64,000 nt of DNA from Gammaproteobacteria bacterium (GCA_016191205.1 JACPPB010000020.1:1-64000); one strand, 5' to 3'; positions 17,752 to 28,571 are shown, counted from the stretch's first letter. Notes: a model not told the origin generated them from the letters alone. Program-made: numbers and translations.

Positions 17752-20130
17752 TTAGAATGTCTGCCCGAAAGAAAACTGGAAAAACTCGGTTTCGTCCGTC
17801 GATTGGGCATTGAGCACCTTCGCGAAACTCAACTGGATCGGACCAAAGCCGCTCAGCCAGATACCGCTCAACCCGGTTGAATAGCGCAAATCTCCGACGT
17901 TTGGCGCGGCGCAATCCACCTGGGTCTTGCCGCAATTGGTGTCGAAGACGTTACCCGCGTCCAGAAACAGCGCCGCCTGGATATTGCGACGATCCTTCAA
18001 GAAGGGAACCGGAAACAGCACCTCGGCACTGCCATTGACATTGACGTTGCCACCAAAGGCGTTCGACCGGCTGAGTGTCGGAAACAGCGGAGTATCCTCG
18101 GGGCCCAGCGTATTGCGTTTGATCCCGCGCACCGAGTCGAAACCGCCACCGAAGTAATTCTTGAAAAATGGCAGTCTCTGCGTATTGCCATAGCCGTCGC
18201 CGTAGCCCAGCTCTTCCCGCAGGTGAAACGTCAAATCGCCCGATAACGGGTGATAGTAGTGCCCCGTATAGGTGAGTCGGTAAAACTCCAGGTCGCTGCC
18301 AGGGACAGTCAATTCAAACCGGACTCGCTCCGACGCGCCCCGGGTAGGCAGCTGGCCGCGATTCAAATTCGATTCGCTCCAGTTGAAATTGGTGGTCAGC
18401 ATATTGAACTGATCACCATTTTTCAGGATGAAATCGAGGAGCTCGACGGTGGAAAGAATACCTGGTTTCAACGTGAGGGATTCCACGCCAAACCCCATTC
18501 CGATGCGGCCGGTATCGGAATAGGGATAACTGAAGTTGGTATTCGCGGTATAGCTATCCGTGGAATAGGAGCTCAGGTTCAACTGGCCGTAGTTGGTTTG
18601 TGTCACGGCCAGGGAGTAGCCAACACTGACGCCATCCTTGGTGAAATAAGGATCGGCGTAATTCAGCGACGCCATCTTGCGGTATTTGCTGGTGCTGACA
18701 CCGAAGCCCACCGTGTTGCCGGAGCCCATGAAATTGTTTTCCTGGATATTGGCGCCGAGAATGATGCCCGCTCCCTGAGCGAGTCCGACGCTGGCACCGA
18801 TGCTGCCGGACGGTTGCTCTTCCACGGTATAGAACACGTCCACCTGATCGCTGGTACCGGGCACCTCACGCGTCTCGATGTCCACCTTCTTGAAAATTCC
18901 GAGCCGTTCGAGCCGCACCTTCGAGTGCTCGATCAGGTCCGTCGAAGCGGAAGCGCCCTCCATCTGCCGCATCTCCCGGCGCAGGACTTCGTCGGCCGTC
19001 TTGGTATTGCCGCGAAACTCCACGCGCCGAACGTAAGCACGGTCGCCCGGAGTAACCACGAAGGTCACCTTGGCGGTTTTGGTTTTTTCGTCAACTTCGG
19101 GGAAGCCTTCCACCTTGGCAAAGGTGTAGCCCTCAACCCCCAGCCGCTTGGTCAGCAGCTCGCTGGTCGCCGTCATCAGCGCCTGGGAAAAGGTCGCGCC
19201 TGTTTTCATCGCGATCAGCTTCCGCAGGTCTTCCGCCGGCAGCATCAACTCTCCGCTCAGCTCCACGTCGCCCACCGTGTAGACATCGCCTTCGGTGATG
19301 TTGACGGTAATGAAGACCGCATCCTTTTGCGGGCTGATCGAAACCTGGGTTGAAGTCACCGCAAAGCGCAGATACCCGCGATCGCGATACCAACTCTCCA
19401 AGCGTTCGAGGTCGCCGGACAGCTTCTCGCGCGAATATTTGTCGTCGCTGCTCAACCAGGAAAACATGCCCGAGGTCTTGAGCTCGAACATCTTGAGCAG
19501 GGTGGCTTCATCAAAACTGTGGTTGCCCACGATATTGATGTGCTTGATCGTCGCAACCTTGCCTTCGGAAATGGTGAGGTCGATGCGTACCCGGTTGCGC
19601 GGCAGATCATGCGCCTCGGCACTCACGGTGGCGCCATAACGTCCCTGCGCGACATATTGACGCCGCAACTCCTGCCCCATGCCTTCCAGCACGGTCTTCT
19701 TGAAAATCTGCCCTTCCGCCAGACCGGCTTCACGCAGAGCCTTCAGCAGTTGATCTGTTTCGATGGATTTGTTGCCGTCGATCTTGATCTCGGCAATGGC
19801 GGGACGCTCCACTATCCGAACCACCAGCACATTGCCGTCGCGCACAATCCGGATGTCTTCAAAGTATCCGGTGCGGAACAGGCTTTGTATCGCCGCGCCG
19901 ATCCCTGCGTCATCGATGAGGTCACCGGCGCTTACTGGCAGCGCGGCGAACACGGTGCCCGCGGAAACTCTCTGCAGGCCCTCGATACGCACATCCTCGA
20001 TCTGGAAAGCCGCTGCAAACGTCAGTCCGGGCACCAACAGCAGCAACACGCCCAGCGCGCTCGCGCGGCGCCGGATCCCGGCCAGACTACGCCTCAGTAA
20101 GGGTTTGATGACAAGCAACTCCGGGCACAA
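17752..20130 (-). CDS. bamA: Outer membrane protein assembly factor BamA
   Basis: About 792 residues (E. coli 810): signal peptide, five POTRA repeats up to ~residue 420, then a C-terminal 16-strand barrel ending in a terminal phenylalanine (FSFGQTF), the usual barrel signature. It inserts outer-membrane proteins with BamD. The loop-6 VRGF/Y motif reads V667-R-G-I670 here. The start is uncertain: no ATG fits, and the TTG at 20130 is taken. Gene order rseP-bamA-skp is conserved. Confidence 0.95.
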   Translation of the reverse strand: MCPELLVIKPLLRRSLAGIRRRASALGVLLLLVPGLTFAAAFQIEDVRIEGLQRVSAGTVFAALPVSAGDLIDDAGIGAAIQSLFRTGYFEDIRIVRDGNVLVVRIVERPAIAEIKIDGNKSIETDQLLKALREAGLAEGQIFKKTVLEGMGQELRRQYVAQGRYGATVSAEAHDLPRNRVRIDLTISEGKVATIKHINIVGNHSFDEATLLKMFELKTSGMFSWLSSDDKYSREKLSGDLERLESWYRDRGYLRFAVTSTQVSISPQKDAVFITVNITEGDVYTVGDVELSGELMLPAEDLRKLIAMKTGATFSQALMTATSELLTKRLGVEGYTFAKVEGFPEVDEKTKTAKVTFVVTPGDRAYVRRVEFRGNTKTADEVLRREMRQMEGASASTDLIEHSKVRLERLGIFKKVDIETREVPGTSDQVDVFYTVEEQPSGSIGASVGLAQGAGIILGANIQENNFMGSGNTVGFGVSTSKYRKMASLNYADPYFTKDGVSVGYSLAVTQTNYGQLNLSSYSTDSYTANTNFSYPYSDTGRIGMGFGVESLTLKPGILSTVELLDFILKNGDQFNMLTTNFNWSESNLNRGQLPTRGASERVRFELTVPGSDLEFYRLTYTGHYYHPLSGDLTFHLREELGYGDGYGNTQRLPFFKNYFGGGFDSVRGIKRNTLGPEDTPLFPTLSRSNAFGGNVNVNGSAEVLFPVPFLKDRRNIQAALFLDAGNVFDTNCGKTQVDCAAPNVGDLRYSTGLSGIWLSGFGPIQLSFAKVLNAQSTDETEFFQFSFGQTF

Positions 20131-20195
20131 AAAAACGGTTCAGGAAGTGCGGCGATGGAGGGCGCCGGCCGGGCTCGCTGCGCGGATCGCATTCA

Positions 20196-21548
20196 TCAAA
20201 AGCGCGAAACGTCATTGTATAAAGCCAGCAGCATCAAACCTATCACCAGGGAGAGACCGATACGGTACCCGGCCTCCTGTATGCGCTCCGAAAGCGGCCG
20301 CCCCCGAACGGCCTCCAGCGCGCAATACACGAGGTGTCCGCCGTCCAGCACCGGGATCGGCAGCAAATTGAGCACCCCGAAGCTGACGCTGAGCAGCGCC
20401 ATGAACTGCAACAAGGGTACCAAACCATACTGTGCCGAAGCGCCGGCCACTTTAGCAATGGTGATGGGTCCGCTCAAGTGCCGCACCGAGATATCGCCAA
20501 CTATCATTTTGCGGACCGACTCCAGGATCATCGCCGCGGTATCCCAGGTGGTGGTAATGCCCTTGGCCAGGGCGGCGACGGGACCGTAACGTTGCTCGCG
20601 TCGATAGTCCTCGGGCCACTCGACGCCGGTTGCCGCCACACCCACCTGTCCGAAGGTCGCGCCGCCGGCGGTAACCGACTTCGGCGTCACGCTCAGCTCC
20701 TGCCGCTCTCCCGCCCGCTCAATCACCAACGCGATGGTTTGCGCGGGGCGCGCGCGCACATACTCGACCCATTGCGCCCAGTCGGCGATGGCGGTGCCAT
20801 TCGCCGCGAGGATGCGGTCGCCAGCGCGCATGCCGGCCTGGGCCGCCGGGCTACCGGATTCCACGCTCGCCACCACTGCCGGAATCGGCGGGCGATAGAG
20901 TTCGATACCGATGTCGCCGATGGGGTCGGGCGCGACGGGATCGAGGTCCCAATGCACGAGCTGGGCGCGCAACTCGCGCTCATCGGTCGCGCCCCGGGTA
21001 ACGACCCGGAAGCGGATGGTCCCGCTGTCGCCGAGCCGGCGCACCAGCATCTCGCTCAACGCCTGCACGGTCGGCGTCGCCGCCCCGTCCACCGCCACGA
21101 TCTCCTCGCCCGCCGCGAGGCCCGCAACGGCAGCCACCGAGCCCGGCGTCACCTTGGCCACCACCGGGGCGATGCCCTGGACACCGAGCGCGAACACGAT
21201 CCAGTACGCGACCACGGCGAGGACAAAGTTGGCCAGCGGCCCGGCGGCAACCGTAGCGATGCGTTGCGCCACCGATTTGCGGTTGAAAGCGTGAGCGCGC
21301 TCGTTCTCCGCGACCTCGCCCTCGCGCTCGTCCAGCATCTTGACGTAGCCACCCAGGGGTAGCGCGGCGACCACGAATTCGGTACCGCGGCGGTCGTGCC
21401 AGCGCAGCAGCGCCGGGCCGAAGCCGATTGAAAACCGGAGCACCCGGATGCCGCACCGGCGCGCCACCCAGAAATGGCCGTATTCGTGGAAGGTAATCAA
21501 CACTCCCAACACCAGGAAGAAATAAAACACCTGCTGTACAACTGCCAC
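20196..21548 (-). CDS. rseP: Regulated intramembrane zinc protease RseP
   Basis: A 450-residue site-2 protease. The zinc motif HEYGH (H21, E22, H25) lies in the first membrane segment, two tandem PDZ domains follow, and the second metal motif NLLPIPVLDGG is near the C-terminus. It cleaves anti-sigma-E factor RseA and signal-peptide remnants in the inner membrane. GTG start, three bases after the dxr stop. Confidence 0.96.
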   Translation of the reverse strand: MAVVQQVFYFFLVLGVLITFHEYGHFWVARRCGIRVLRFSIGFGPALLRWHDRRGTEFVVAALPLGGYVKMLDEREGEVAENERAHAFNRKSVAQRIATVAAGPLANFVLAVVAYWIVFALGVQGIAPVVAKVTPGSVAAVAGLAAGEEIVAVDGAATPTVQALSEMLVRRLGDSGTIRFRVVTRGATDERELRAQLVHWDLDPVAPDPIGDIGIELYRPPIPAVVASVESGSPAAQAGMRAGDRILAANGTAIADWAQWVEYVRARPAQTIALVIERAGERQELSVTPKSVTAGGATFGQVGVAATGVEWPEDYRREQRYGPVAALAKGITTTWDTAAMILESVRKMIVGDISVRHLSGPITIAKVAGASAQYGLVPLLQFMALLSVSFGVLNLLPIPVLDGGHLVYCALEAVRGRPLSERIQEAGYRIGLSLVIGLMLLALYNDVSRF

Positions 21549-21551
21549 GCG

Positions 21552-22742
21552 TCAACCCTCGGTTACATAGCGTTCAATAAACCCGCGCGCCTGTTCGCGG
21601 GCACGGATGTCAGTGCCCAGGACAGCATCGATACAGTCCGGTTCCGCAACGCACCAGTGCTGCATCACCTGATCCACTACCGCGGCAATCCGCGTAAACC
21701 TCAATTTGCCGGCGAGGAATGCGGCCACCGCTTCTTCGTTGGCCGCGTTGAGCGCTGCCGGTGCGTCACCCATGACGGCAGCCGCCGCGTGCGCCAGTCG
21801 CAGGCAGGGAAACCGCTGTGGGTCCGGCGCGCAGAATTGCAACTGCGCCACCGCGGTCAGATCGAGTCGCGCGACACCGGATTCGATCCGCTCCGGCCAG
21901 CCCAGCGCATGCGCGATGGGCGTGCGCATATCCGGGTTGCCCAGTTGCGCCAGCACCGAACCGTCGGCGTATTCCACCAGCGAGTGCACGATGCTCTGGG
22001 GATGGATCAGTATCTCGATCCGGTCCGGCCCGACGCCGAACAACCAGCAGGCTTCGATCAACTCCAGTCCCTTGTTCATCATGGTCGCGGAATCGACGGA
22101 AATCTTGCGGCCCATGCGCCAGTTCGGGTGGGCACAGGCCTCGTCCGGAGTCGCGGCTTCGATATCTTCGAGCGACGTGGTACGAAACGGTCCTCCGGAT
22201 GCGGACAGGATCAGTCGCCGCACACCGCCCCGATCTACACCAATCGCCGGCAGACACTGAAAAATCGCATTGTGTTCGCTGTCCAGGGGCAGCAAGGTGG
22301 CGCCGCCGCGCGCGACCTCCGCCATGAACAGGCGCCCGGCCATTACCAGCGCTTCCTTGTTGGCCAGCAACAGGCGCTTGCCCGCGCGGGCCGCCGCGAG
22401 CGTTGGCAACAAGCCCGCGGCACCGACGATGGCGGCGATCACGGTATCGGCGCGCTCGTGTCCGGCTACGGCGTCCAGGCCCTCAGCGCCCACCGCGACA
22501 CGGGTCGATGCGGGCACCAGAGCGTGTAATTGCTGCGCTGCCGCCGCCGTGGGCACCGCGACCAGCTCGGGCGCAAATCGCCGACACTGGTCGGCCAGCA
22601 CATCGAGTCGCTGATAACCGCTCAATGCGATGACCCGAAAGCGCCCGGGATGGCGCGCGATCACATCCAGCGCGCTGACGCCGATGGAACCCGTGGAGCC
22701 CAGGATGGAAACACCCCGCGGCGCCGCCCGACCCGTACTCAA
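21552..22742 (-). CDS. dxr: 1-deoxy-D-xylulose 5-phosphate reductoisomerase
   Basis: About 396 residues from a TTG start (E. coli 398). The NADPH site ILGSTGSIG is near residue 13-21, and [17 protein letters not shown] and SASGGPF mark the metal/substrate region. It makes MEP, the committed step of the non-mevalonate isoprenoid route that feeds UppS next door. The TTG at 22742 overlaps the cdsA stop as TTGA, so coupled translation is likely; a longer frame upstream would overlap cdsA by about 300 bp and is not credible. Confidence 0.95.
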   Translation of the reverse strand: MSTGRAAPRGVSILGSTGSIGVSALDVIARHPGRFRVIALSGYQRLDVLADQCRRFAPELVAVPTAAAAQQLHALVPASTRVAVGAEGLDAVAGHERADTVIAAIVGAAGLLPTLAAARAGKRLLLANKEALVMAGRLFMAEVARGGATLLPLDSEHNAIFQCLPAIGVDRGGVRRLILSASGGPFRTTSLEDIEAATPDEACAHPNWRMGRKISVDSATMMNKGLELIEACWLFGVGPDRIEILIHPQSIVHSLVEYADGSVLAQLGNPDMRTPIAHALGWPERIESGVARLDLTAVAQLQFCAPDPQRFPCLRLAHAAAAVMGDAPAALNAANEEAVAAFLAGKLRFTRIAAVVDQVMQHWCVAEPDCIDAVLGTDIRAREQARGFIERYVTEG

Positions 22743-23572
22743 CCGGGCGTTACCAGCGCCCGGGAAAAGCCGAACGTCGCAATACCCAGCACAAACACCG
22801 GCAAAGCGGCCGACAGGCTGTCCACTCGGTCCAGCACCCCGCCGTGACCGGGCAACACCGATCCACTGTCCTTCACCCCGCGGGCGCGTTTGATCATGCT
22901 CTCTCCCAGATCGCCCAGCACACCGGCAAAGCTGGTCGCCAGGATCAGCGCCAGCCAGTACAGCCAGTCTTTGCCGGCGATCCCCAGCCCGGGCGCGAAG
23001 GCTGCGCCCACCAGCAGCGCCAGCGACATGCCGCACAGTACGCCTTCCCAGGTTTTGCCAGGACTGACGGCGGGTGCCAGCCGGCGGCGGCCAAACGCGC
23101 GTCCGCCGAAGAATGCCCCGATATCGGCACTGGCGACCACCGCCACCACCAGCGCCAGCCAGTGCGCACCCTGCTCGCGACCAAGCAGCCAGTAGAGCGC
23201 GATCCAGGCCGGCAGCAGCACCATCACCCCCATGAACAAAACGACCGGGCGGTTATTCCAGCGCCGCGCGCTGGCGGGGTAATCGAGCACCCAGAACAGC
23301 ATCAGCAACCACCAGCCCGCCGCGACCGCCAGCAGGGCACCCGGCTGCCCGACGGCGCTCCAGTGGTAGACCGCCATGGCGGCCGCGACGACCGCGACAT
23401 AGGCCGACCGCTGTGTTGGCGACGCAAGTCCGGCCAAACGGCCCCATTCCCAGGCCCCCAGCAGAATCACGGCGCCGATAAGCGCGACAAAAACCAGCGC
23501 CGGCAGCAAAAGCAAGGATCCCGCAAACGCGCTGACGAGAATGAGGCCGGTGATTACCCTCTGCTTGAGCAC
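22739..23572 (-). CDS. cdsA: Phosphatidate cytidylyltransferase
   Basis: A 277-residue multi-spanning inner-membrane protein with the CdsA signature near the C-terminus ([21 protein letters not shown]). It makes CDP-diacylglycerol for phospholipids. GTG start preceded by GGAG, lying within the 3' end of uppS (19-base overlap). Confidence 0.95.
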   Translation of the reverse strand: MLKQRVITGLILVSAFAGSLLLLPALVFVALIGAVILLGAWEWGRLAGLASPTQRSAYVAVVAAAMAVYHWSAVGQPGALLAVAAGWWLLMLFWVLDYPASARRWNNRPVVLFMGVMVLLPAWIALYWLLGREQGAHWLALVVAVVASADIGAFFGGRAFGRRRLAPAVSPGKTWEGVLCGMSLALLVGAAFAPGLGIAGKDWLYWLALILATSFAGVLGDLGESMIKRARGVKDSGSVLPGHGGVLDRVDSLSAALPVFVLGIATFGFSRALVTPG

Positions 23573-24333
23573 ACGGTCTCCGGTGCCAGCAACTGGCTGG
23601 CGGCGCGCCCGAAGCGGCGCTGCCGACGATAATATTCACCGACCGCGCCATTGAAATGCTCGCGGTCGAAGTCAGGCCAGTAACAGTCGGCGAAATAAAG
23701 TTCGCTGTAGGCGAGTTGCCACAGCAGGAAATTACTCAGGCGCTGCTCGCCGGCCGTGCGGATGCACAGATCAGGTGGCGTCACATCGGCAAGACAGAGG
23801 TGGCGCGCGACCGCCGTCTCGTCGATATCGGCGGGGGACAATGCGCCAACCTGCACCCGCTCCGCCAGCACCCGCGCCGCCCGAGCGATATCCCAGCGGC
23901 CGCCGTAATCGACGGCCAGATTGAGCTGCAAACGCCCCCCGGCGGTCGCCGCTTCGACCCTGTCGATGCGGCGAATGAGGCGGGCACTGAAACGCTCGCG
24001 CGAGCCCACCACGCGCAGCCGCACATCGCGGCGCACCAGTTCGCGCTGTTCTCTTCTGAGGTAATTGGCAAACAGCGCCATGAGGCCACTGACTTCTTCG
24101 GCAGGGCGCTGCCAGTTCTCACTGCTGAAGGCGAACAGCGTGATGACCGCCACGTCGTGGGCCTGACAACTGTCCAGCACGTCACGGACCCGTTCAACGC
24201 CGGCGCGATGGCCGCTGACGCCACGCAGACCGCGCGCGCTGGCCCAGCGGCTGTTGCCATCCATGATGATCGCCACATGCCGCAGCGGGTGGCCGTTCGA
24301 ACCCTGGTCTTCAGCCTCAGTCATGGCCTTCAC
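23554..24333 (-). CDS. uppS: Undecaprenyl diphosphate synthase (cis-prenyltransferase)
   Basis: A 259-residue cis-prenyltransferase. The P-loop-like start motif IMDGNSRW (catalytic D25) and the C-terminal RTAGEQRLSNFLLWQ segment identify it. It elongates farnesyl-PP to C55-PP, the peptidoglycan and O-antigen lipid carrier. It lies seven bases after frr. Confidence 0.95.
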   Translation of the reverse strand: MKAMTEAEDQGSNGHPLRHVAIIMDGNSRWASARGLRGVSGHRAGVERVRDVLDSCQAHDVAVITLFAFSSENWQRPAEEVSGLMALFANYLRREQRELVRRDVRLRVVGSRERFSARLIRRIDRVEAATAGGRLQLNLAVDYGGRWDIARAARVLAERVQVGALSPADIDETAVARHLCLADVTPPDLCIRTAGEQRLSNFLLWQLAYSELYFADCYWPDFDREHFNGAVGEYYRRQRRFGRAASQLLAPETVCSSRG

Positions 24334-24340
24334 CCGGGGG

Positions 24341-24898
24341 TCAGATTTCCATCAGATCTTTTTCTTTTTCGGCCAGCAGCAGATCGACCCTGGCGATATG
24401 GCGATCCGTGATCCGCTGAATGTCGTCCTGCGCGCGGCGTTCGTCGTCCTCGCCGATTTCCTTGGCTTTCTCCAATTCGCGAATATCGGCCAGCACATCG
24501 CGCCGAATATTCCGTACCGATACCCGGGTGTGCTCGGCTTCCGCCTTTGCCTGCCGGATAAGGCCCTTGCGGGTCTCTTCGGTGAGCGCGGGCATGGGAA
24601 CGCGAATGACCTCGCCCGCGGTGACCGGGTTGAGACCCAGCCCGGCGTTGATGATGGCGCGCTCGATATCGCGCACCATCTGCTTCTCCCACGGCGCAAC
24701 CGTCAACATCCGCGCATCCGCGGCGGTGACGTTGGCGACCTGCCGCAGCGGAGTCGAGTTGCCGTAATAATCCACCATGACACCATCAAGGATCCCGGGG
24801 TGCGCACGCCCGGTGCGCAGCCTGCCCAGGGTGGCGGTCAGGGCTTCCACCGTCTTTTCCATCCGCTCGTTGGCGTCGGCCTTCAGTTCCTCGATCAC
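24341..24898 (-). CDS. frr: Ribosome recycling factor
   Basis: 185 residues, the exact family size. It has the long helical bundle with the segment [13 protein letters not shown] and the terminal [23 protein letters not shown] region. It splits post-termination ribosomes with EF-G. The ATG overlaps the pyrH stop (ATGA, 24895-24898). Confidence 0.97.
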   Translation of the reverse strand: MIEELKADANERMEKTVEALTATLGRLRTGRAHPGILDGVMVDYYGNSTPLRQVANVTAADARMLTVAPWEKQMVRDIERAIINAGLGLNPVTAGEVIRVPMPALTEETRKGLIRQAKAEAEHTRVSVRNIRRDVLADIRELEKAKEIGEDDERRAQDDIQRITDRHIARVDLLLAEKEKDLMEI

Positions 24899-25632
24899 CC
24901 TTCACTCTCCCCGATCAGTGTACCGTCACTACCGCCCAGCGCGATTTGCAGCAAAGCACCAGGCTTCGACATCCGGAACACACGCACCGGCATCCGGTTA
25001 TCCCGGCAGAGACAGATTGCCGTAAGATCCATCACGCCCAGCTTGCGTTCCAGGACCTGGTCATAAGTGAGGCGAGGATAGAACTGCGCCTGCGGATCCC
25101 GTACCGGATCCGCGGAATAGACGCCATCCACCTTGGTCGCCTTCAGCATGATGTCAGCGTCCACTTCAATCGCGCGCAGACAAGCCGCCGAGTCGGTGGT
25201 GAAAAACGGATTGCCGGTGCCAGCGGCAAACAATACCACTTCGCCCGCCACCAGATAGCTCAGCGCCCGGCGCCGTTCATAGTGCTCCGCGACGCCGGGC
25301 ATGGCGAGCGCGGACATCACCCGCGCCGCCACACCACTGCGCTCGAGCGCATCGCGCAGTGCGAGCGCGTTCATCACGGTCGCGAGCATGCCCATGTGAT
25401 CGCCGGTCACCCGGTCCATCCCCGCGGCGGCCAGCGCGGCGCCGCGAAACAGGTTGCCGCCACCCGTCACCAGACCCACCTGCACGCCGATCGCGACCAG
25501 TTGCGCAACTTCCCGCGCGGTGCGGTCGAGCACCACGGGATCGAGCCCGAATTCCGCGCCGCCGACCAGCTCTTCGCCGCTCAGCTTGAGCAGGATGCGG
25601 CGATACCTGGGGCTTGCGGCTGCTGCGCTCAC
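24895..25632 (-). CDS. pyrH: Uridylate kinase
   Basis: About 245 residues from a GTG at 25632 (E. coli 241). It shows LKLSGEEL near residue 15, GGGNLFRG, the [12 protein letters not shown] segment and KATKVDGVY of hexameric UMP kinases. It phosphorylates UMP to UDP. The GTG is chosen because any longer frame would run into tsf, whose stop is 34 bases upstream. Confidence 0.96.
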   Translation of the reverse strand: MSAAAASPRYRRILLKLSGEELVGGAEFGLDPVVLDRTAREVAQLVAIGVQVGLVTGGGNLFRGAALAAAGMDRVTGDHMGMLATVMNALALRDALERSGVAARVMSALAMPGVAEHYERRRALSYLVAGEVVLFAAGTGNPFFTTDSAACLRAIEVDADIMLKATKVDGVYSADPVRDPQAQFYPRLTYDQVLERKLGVMDLTAICLCRDNRMPVRVFRMSKPGALLQIALGGSDGTLIGESEG

Positions 25633-25666
25633 ACGTTCGCTCGGGATGGTTGGAGGCCGTGCCGGT

Positions 25667-26533
25667 TCAGCGCGACGCCTGTACCTGGGCCGCGACTTCG
25701 GCGGCAAAATCGGTGGCCTCGACCTGGATGCCTTCGCCGACTTCGAAGCGCACAAAGCCCACGATGTCGGCACCCGCGTTTTTCAGCAGTTTGCCGACCG
25801 TCAGTTCGGGATCTTTGACAAACGGCTGCTCGACCAGGCTGGATTCAGCGAGAAACTTGTTCACACGCCCGGCGATCATTTTCTGGATGATTTCTTCCGG
25901 CTTGCCGCTCTCGCGCGCCTGGGCCGCGTAAATTTCGCGCTCCTTGGCGATGAGATCAGCCGGCATCTGCTCGGGCTTGGCCACCTGCGGATTGACCGCC
26001 GCCACATGCATGGCGATGTCGCGGGCCAGCTCGCGCGAGCCGCCGGTAAGGCCGACCAGTACCCCGATGCGGTTGTTGCTGTGGACGTAGTCGCCGACCA
26101 CCGCCGCCTCGAGCACGCGCGCGCGCCGTGCGCCGATGTTTTCACCAATTTTCTGCACCAGCGCCTGCCGGGCTTCTTCGAGCTCGCCCGCCATGATCGC
26201 CGCGATGTCCTCGGAACGCTCGGCAAACGCCCGATCCGCCACGCGCGCGACAAAACCCAGAAAATTCTCGTCCCGCGCCACGAAATCGGTTTCCGAATTC
26301 ACTTCCAGCAACATGCCACAACTGCCGTCCGCCGCCATCCGGGCCACGATCACACCGTCGGCCGCCGTACGGCTGGCTTTCTTCGCGGCTTTCATGCCAC
26401 TCGATTTACGCAGATTTTCAATCGCCGCTTCGATGTCGCCGGCGGCTTCCTGAAGCGCTTTCTTGCACTCCATCATGGGAAGCCCGGTGCGTTCGCGAAG
26501 GTCTTTCACCAGCGCTGCGCTGATTGTCGTCAT
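25667..26533 (-). CDS. tsf: Translation elongation factor Ts
   Basis: A 288-residue nucleotide exchange factor for EF-Tu: N-terminal UBA-like [16 protein letters not shown], the conserved [12 protein letters not shown], and two core subdomains. A 16-bp perfect palindrome lies just upstream of the start, and a terminator-like hairpin separates it from rpsB, so read-through from rpsB may set its level. Confidence 0.97.
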   Translation of the reverse strand: MTTISAALVKDLRERTGLPMMECKKALQEAAGDIEAAIENLRKSSGMKAAKKASRTAADGVIVARMAADGSCGMLLEVNSETDFVARDENFLGFVARVADRAFAERSEDIAAIMAGELEEARQALVQKIGENIGARRARVLEAAVVGDYVHSNNRIGVLVGLTGGSRELARDIAMHVAAVNPQVAKPEQMPADLIAKEREIYAAQARESGKPEEIIQKMIAGRVNKFLAESSLVEQPFVKDPELTVGKLLKNAGADIVGFVRFEVGEGIQVEATDFAAEVAAQVQASR

Positions 26534-26547
26534 GGTGTCGTCTCCAT

Positions 26548-26563
26548 AATCCCCGCGGGGATT
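26548..26563. repeat. 16-bp palindrome in the tsf leader
   Basis: AATCCCCGCGGGGATT is perfectly self-complementary and ends 15 bases before the tsf start codon. It could be a small hairpin affecting ribosome loading or a protein site; no function is known from sequence alone. Confidence 0.5.
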
Positions 26564-26680
26564 TATCCATATTCTTGATCAAATTCGGGCCGGTGGCGTT
26601 CGCTGTCAGCCGCCCGCGCCAAGCCGGGCGATGCGGCCGACCGAACCGCGTCTCAAGCCCTCGGTCACCGGGGACAAAGC

Positions 26681-26702
26681 AAAGAAAGGGGGCAAAGCCC
26701 CC
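26681..26702 (-). terminator. Terminator/attenuator between rpsB and tsf
   Basis: On the minus strand GGGGGC, loop TTT, GCCCCC (26688-26702) is followed by TTTCTTT. It lies 36 bp after the rpsB stop and would terminate or attenuate transcription before tsf. Confidence 0.65.
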
Positions 26703-26738
26703 TCACCCCCAAAGCCCGGCGCTCGGGGAAAATCCTGT

Positions 26739-27503
26739 CTATCCGTTCTGGATATCGCCGGCGACAACCAGTTCGGACTCAACCACTTCGACAAACTCGT
26801 CCCGCGCCATTCCGGGAGAAACCACGGCCCGGCCCAGCAGCACCGCGTCGGCGACCGCCTCGGTATACAGCTTGATCGCGCGGATGGCATCGTCGTTGCC
26901 GGGAATCACCACATCAACCCCGTCCGGATTGCTGTTGGTGTCCACCACGCCGATCACCGGGATGCCCAGTTTGTTAGCCTCCTGGACCGCGATCCGCTCG
27001 TGGTCGACATCGATCACGAACAGCGCATCGGGCAGTCCGCCCATATCCTTGATGCCGCCGATGGAGCGCTCGAGCTTCTCCATCATGCGCGTGCGGTTCA
27101 GCGCTTCTTTTTTGGTGAGCTTGTCGAAAGTACCGTCATCGCGCTGTTGTTCCAGCTCGCGGTAGTGACGAATCGAGGCGCGGATCGTTTTGTAGTTGGT
27201 AAGCATGCCACCCAGCCAGCGATGGCTGACATAAGGCATGCCACAACGCTCGGCCTGCTCCTTGACCAGCTTTTGCGCGGCGCGCTTGGTGCCGACGAAA
27301 ACGAGCTTGTTGCCGCGCGCGGCGATCTGGCGCACCTGCTCCAGAGCCCCGTTGAAGGCGGGCACCGTGTGCTCCAGATTGATGATGTGAATCTTGTTGC
27401 GCGCGCCAAAGATATAAGGGCGCATCTTGGGATTCCAGTAGCGGGTCTGGTGGCCGAAGTGGACACCGGCCTGCAACATGTCGCGCATGCTGACAGTGGT
27501 CAT
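26739..27503 (-). CDS. rpsB: 30S ribosomal protein S2
   Basis: About 254 residues from ATG 27503, preceded by AGAGGA. The protein starts [20 protein letters not shown] as in all S2 proteins, with the coiled-coil insertion around 110-150. S2 binds the 30S subunit and autoregulates rpsB-tsf in E. coli. The leader contains a GCCCC-UUCG-GGGGC hairpin (27620-27633), a possible part of such control, and TATAAA at 27641-27646 (minus) may be the -10 box, without a convincing -35. Confidence 0.97.
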   Translation of the reverse strand: MTTVSMRDMLQAGVHFGHQTRYWNPKMRPYIFGARNKIHIINLEHTVPAFNGALEQVRQIAARGNKLVFVGTKRAAQKLVKEQAERCGMPYVSHRWLGGMLTNYKTIRASIRHYRELEQQRDDGTFDKLTKKEALNRTRMMEKLERSIGGIKDMGGLPDALFVIDVDHERIAVQEANKLGIPVIGVVDTNSNPDGVDVVIPGNDDAIRAIKLYTEAVADAVLLGRAVVSPGMARDEFVEVVESELVVAGDIQNG

Positions 27504-27780
27504 AGCGTTTTCCTCTGTTTTGGGTTGAACCTCCACATACCCCATCGTCCAACCCCGAAGGGCACCCAGGACCAATGTGCCGGTATGTGTGTGGCGTTAG
27601 CGCACGGTGCGCGGTGATTGCCCCCGAAGGGGCGGTCGGCTTTATACCACAAAGAGGGCCCGAAGTGGCGCAAATCCTGCCACGCGGCCTGCCGCCGACT
27701 GGCCGTGGCGGCAGCGTTCATGGCGGCCACGGCAGCGGACATCGGGTACACTAGCCACCTTCCCGAACCACGCTCAGCCC

Positions 27781-28554
27781 ATGGCCGTCAGCATCAAGAC
27801 CCCGGCGGAAATTGAACGCATGCGCGTCGCCGGGCGGCTGGCAGCGGAGGTGCTGGAGATGATCGCACCCCATATGGAGGCCGGCATCACGACGGCCGAG
27901 CTGGACCGTATCTGCCATGACTACATGGTCCACGTGCAGCACGCCATCCCGGCGCCGCTGAATTACCGCGGCTTCCCCAAATCCATCTGCACGTCCATCA
28001 ATCAGGTGGTGTGTCACGGCATTCCGTCGGCCCAGCGTGCGCTCAAGAGCGGCGACATCATCAACATGGACATCACCGTCATCAAGGACGGTTTTCACGG
28101 CGACACCAGCATGATGTTCGGCATCGGCAAGGTGGCCGAGCACGCCGAACGCCTGATGCGCATCGCCCGGGAGTGCCTGTATCAGGCCATCGCCCTGGTG
28201 CGTCCCGGATGCCGGCTGGGCGACATCGGTCACATCATTCAACAGCATGCCGAGGGCAATTATTATTCTGTGGTACGGGAGTATTGCGGCCATGGCATCG
28301 GCCGGCAGTTCCACGAAGATCCGCAGGTGCTGCACTATGGACAGCCGGGTACCGGGCTGGTGTTGGAAGAAGGCATGGTGTTTACCATCGAGCCCATGAT
28401 CAACGCCGGCAAGCACCACACCCGGCTCAAGCCCGACGGCTGGACCGTCGAAACCCGCGATGGCCGCCTTTCGGCGCAGTGGGAACACACCGTGGCCGTC
28501 ACCGCGACCGGGGTTGAAGTCCTCACCGCGCGCCTTGACGAAAACCTCCCCTGA
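27781..28554 (+). CDS. map: Methionine aminopeptidase type I
   Basis: 257 residues. Metal ligands and catalytic residues fall at the classical positions: H79, D97, D108, H171, E204, E235. It removes the initiator methionine. Transcribed divergently from rpsB, its usual arrangement; TACACT at ~27746 may be its -10 box. ATG at 27781 matches the family start; a longer frame upstream runs into the rpsB leader and is not credible. Confidence 0.97.
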   Translation: MAVSIKTPAEIERMRVAGRLAAEVLEMIAPHMEAGITTAELDRICHDYMVHVQHAIPAPLNYRGFPKSICTSINQVVCHGIPSAQRALKSGDIINMDITVIKDGFHGDTSMMFGIGKVAEHAERLMRIARECLYQAIALVRPGCRLGDIGHIIQQHAEGNYYSVVREYCGHGIGRQFHEDPQVLHYGQPGTGLVLEEGMVFTIEPMINAGKHHTRLKPDGWTVETRDGRLSAQWEHTVAVTATGVEVLTARLDENLP

Positions 28555-28571
28555 CCCGCCGGCCGCCGCCC

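Noticed and set aside
17657-17935. Small minus-strand frame after skp
   Set aside because: It runs across the bamA-skp gap and into the 3' end of bamA in another frame, with no start signal or family match.
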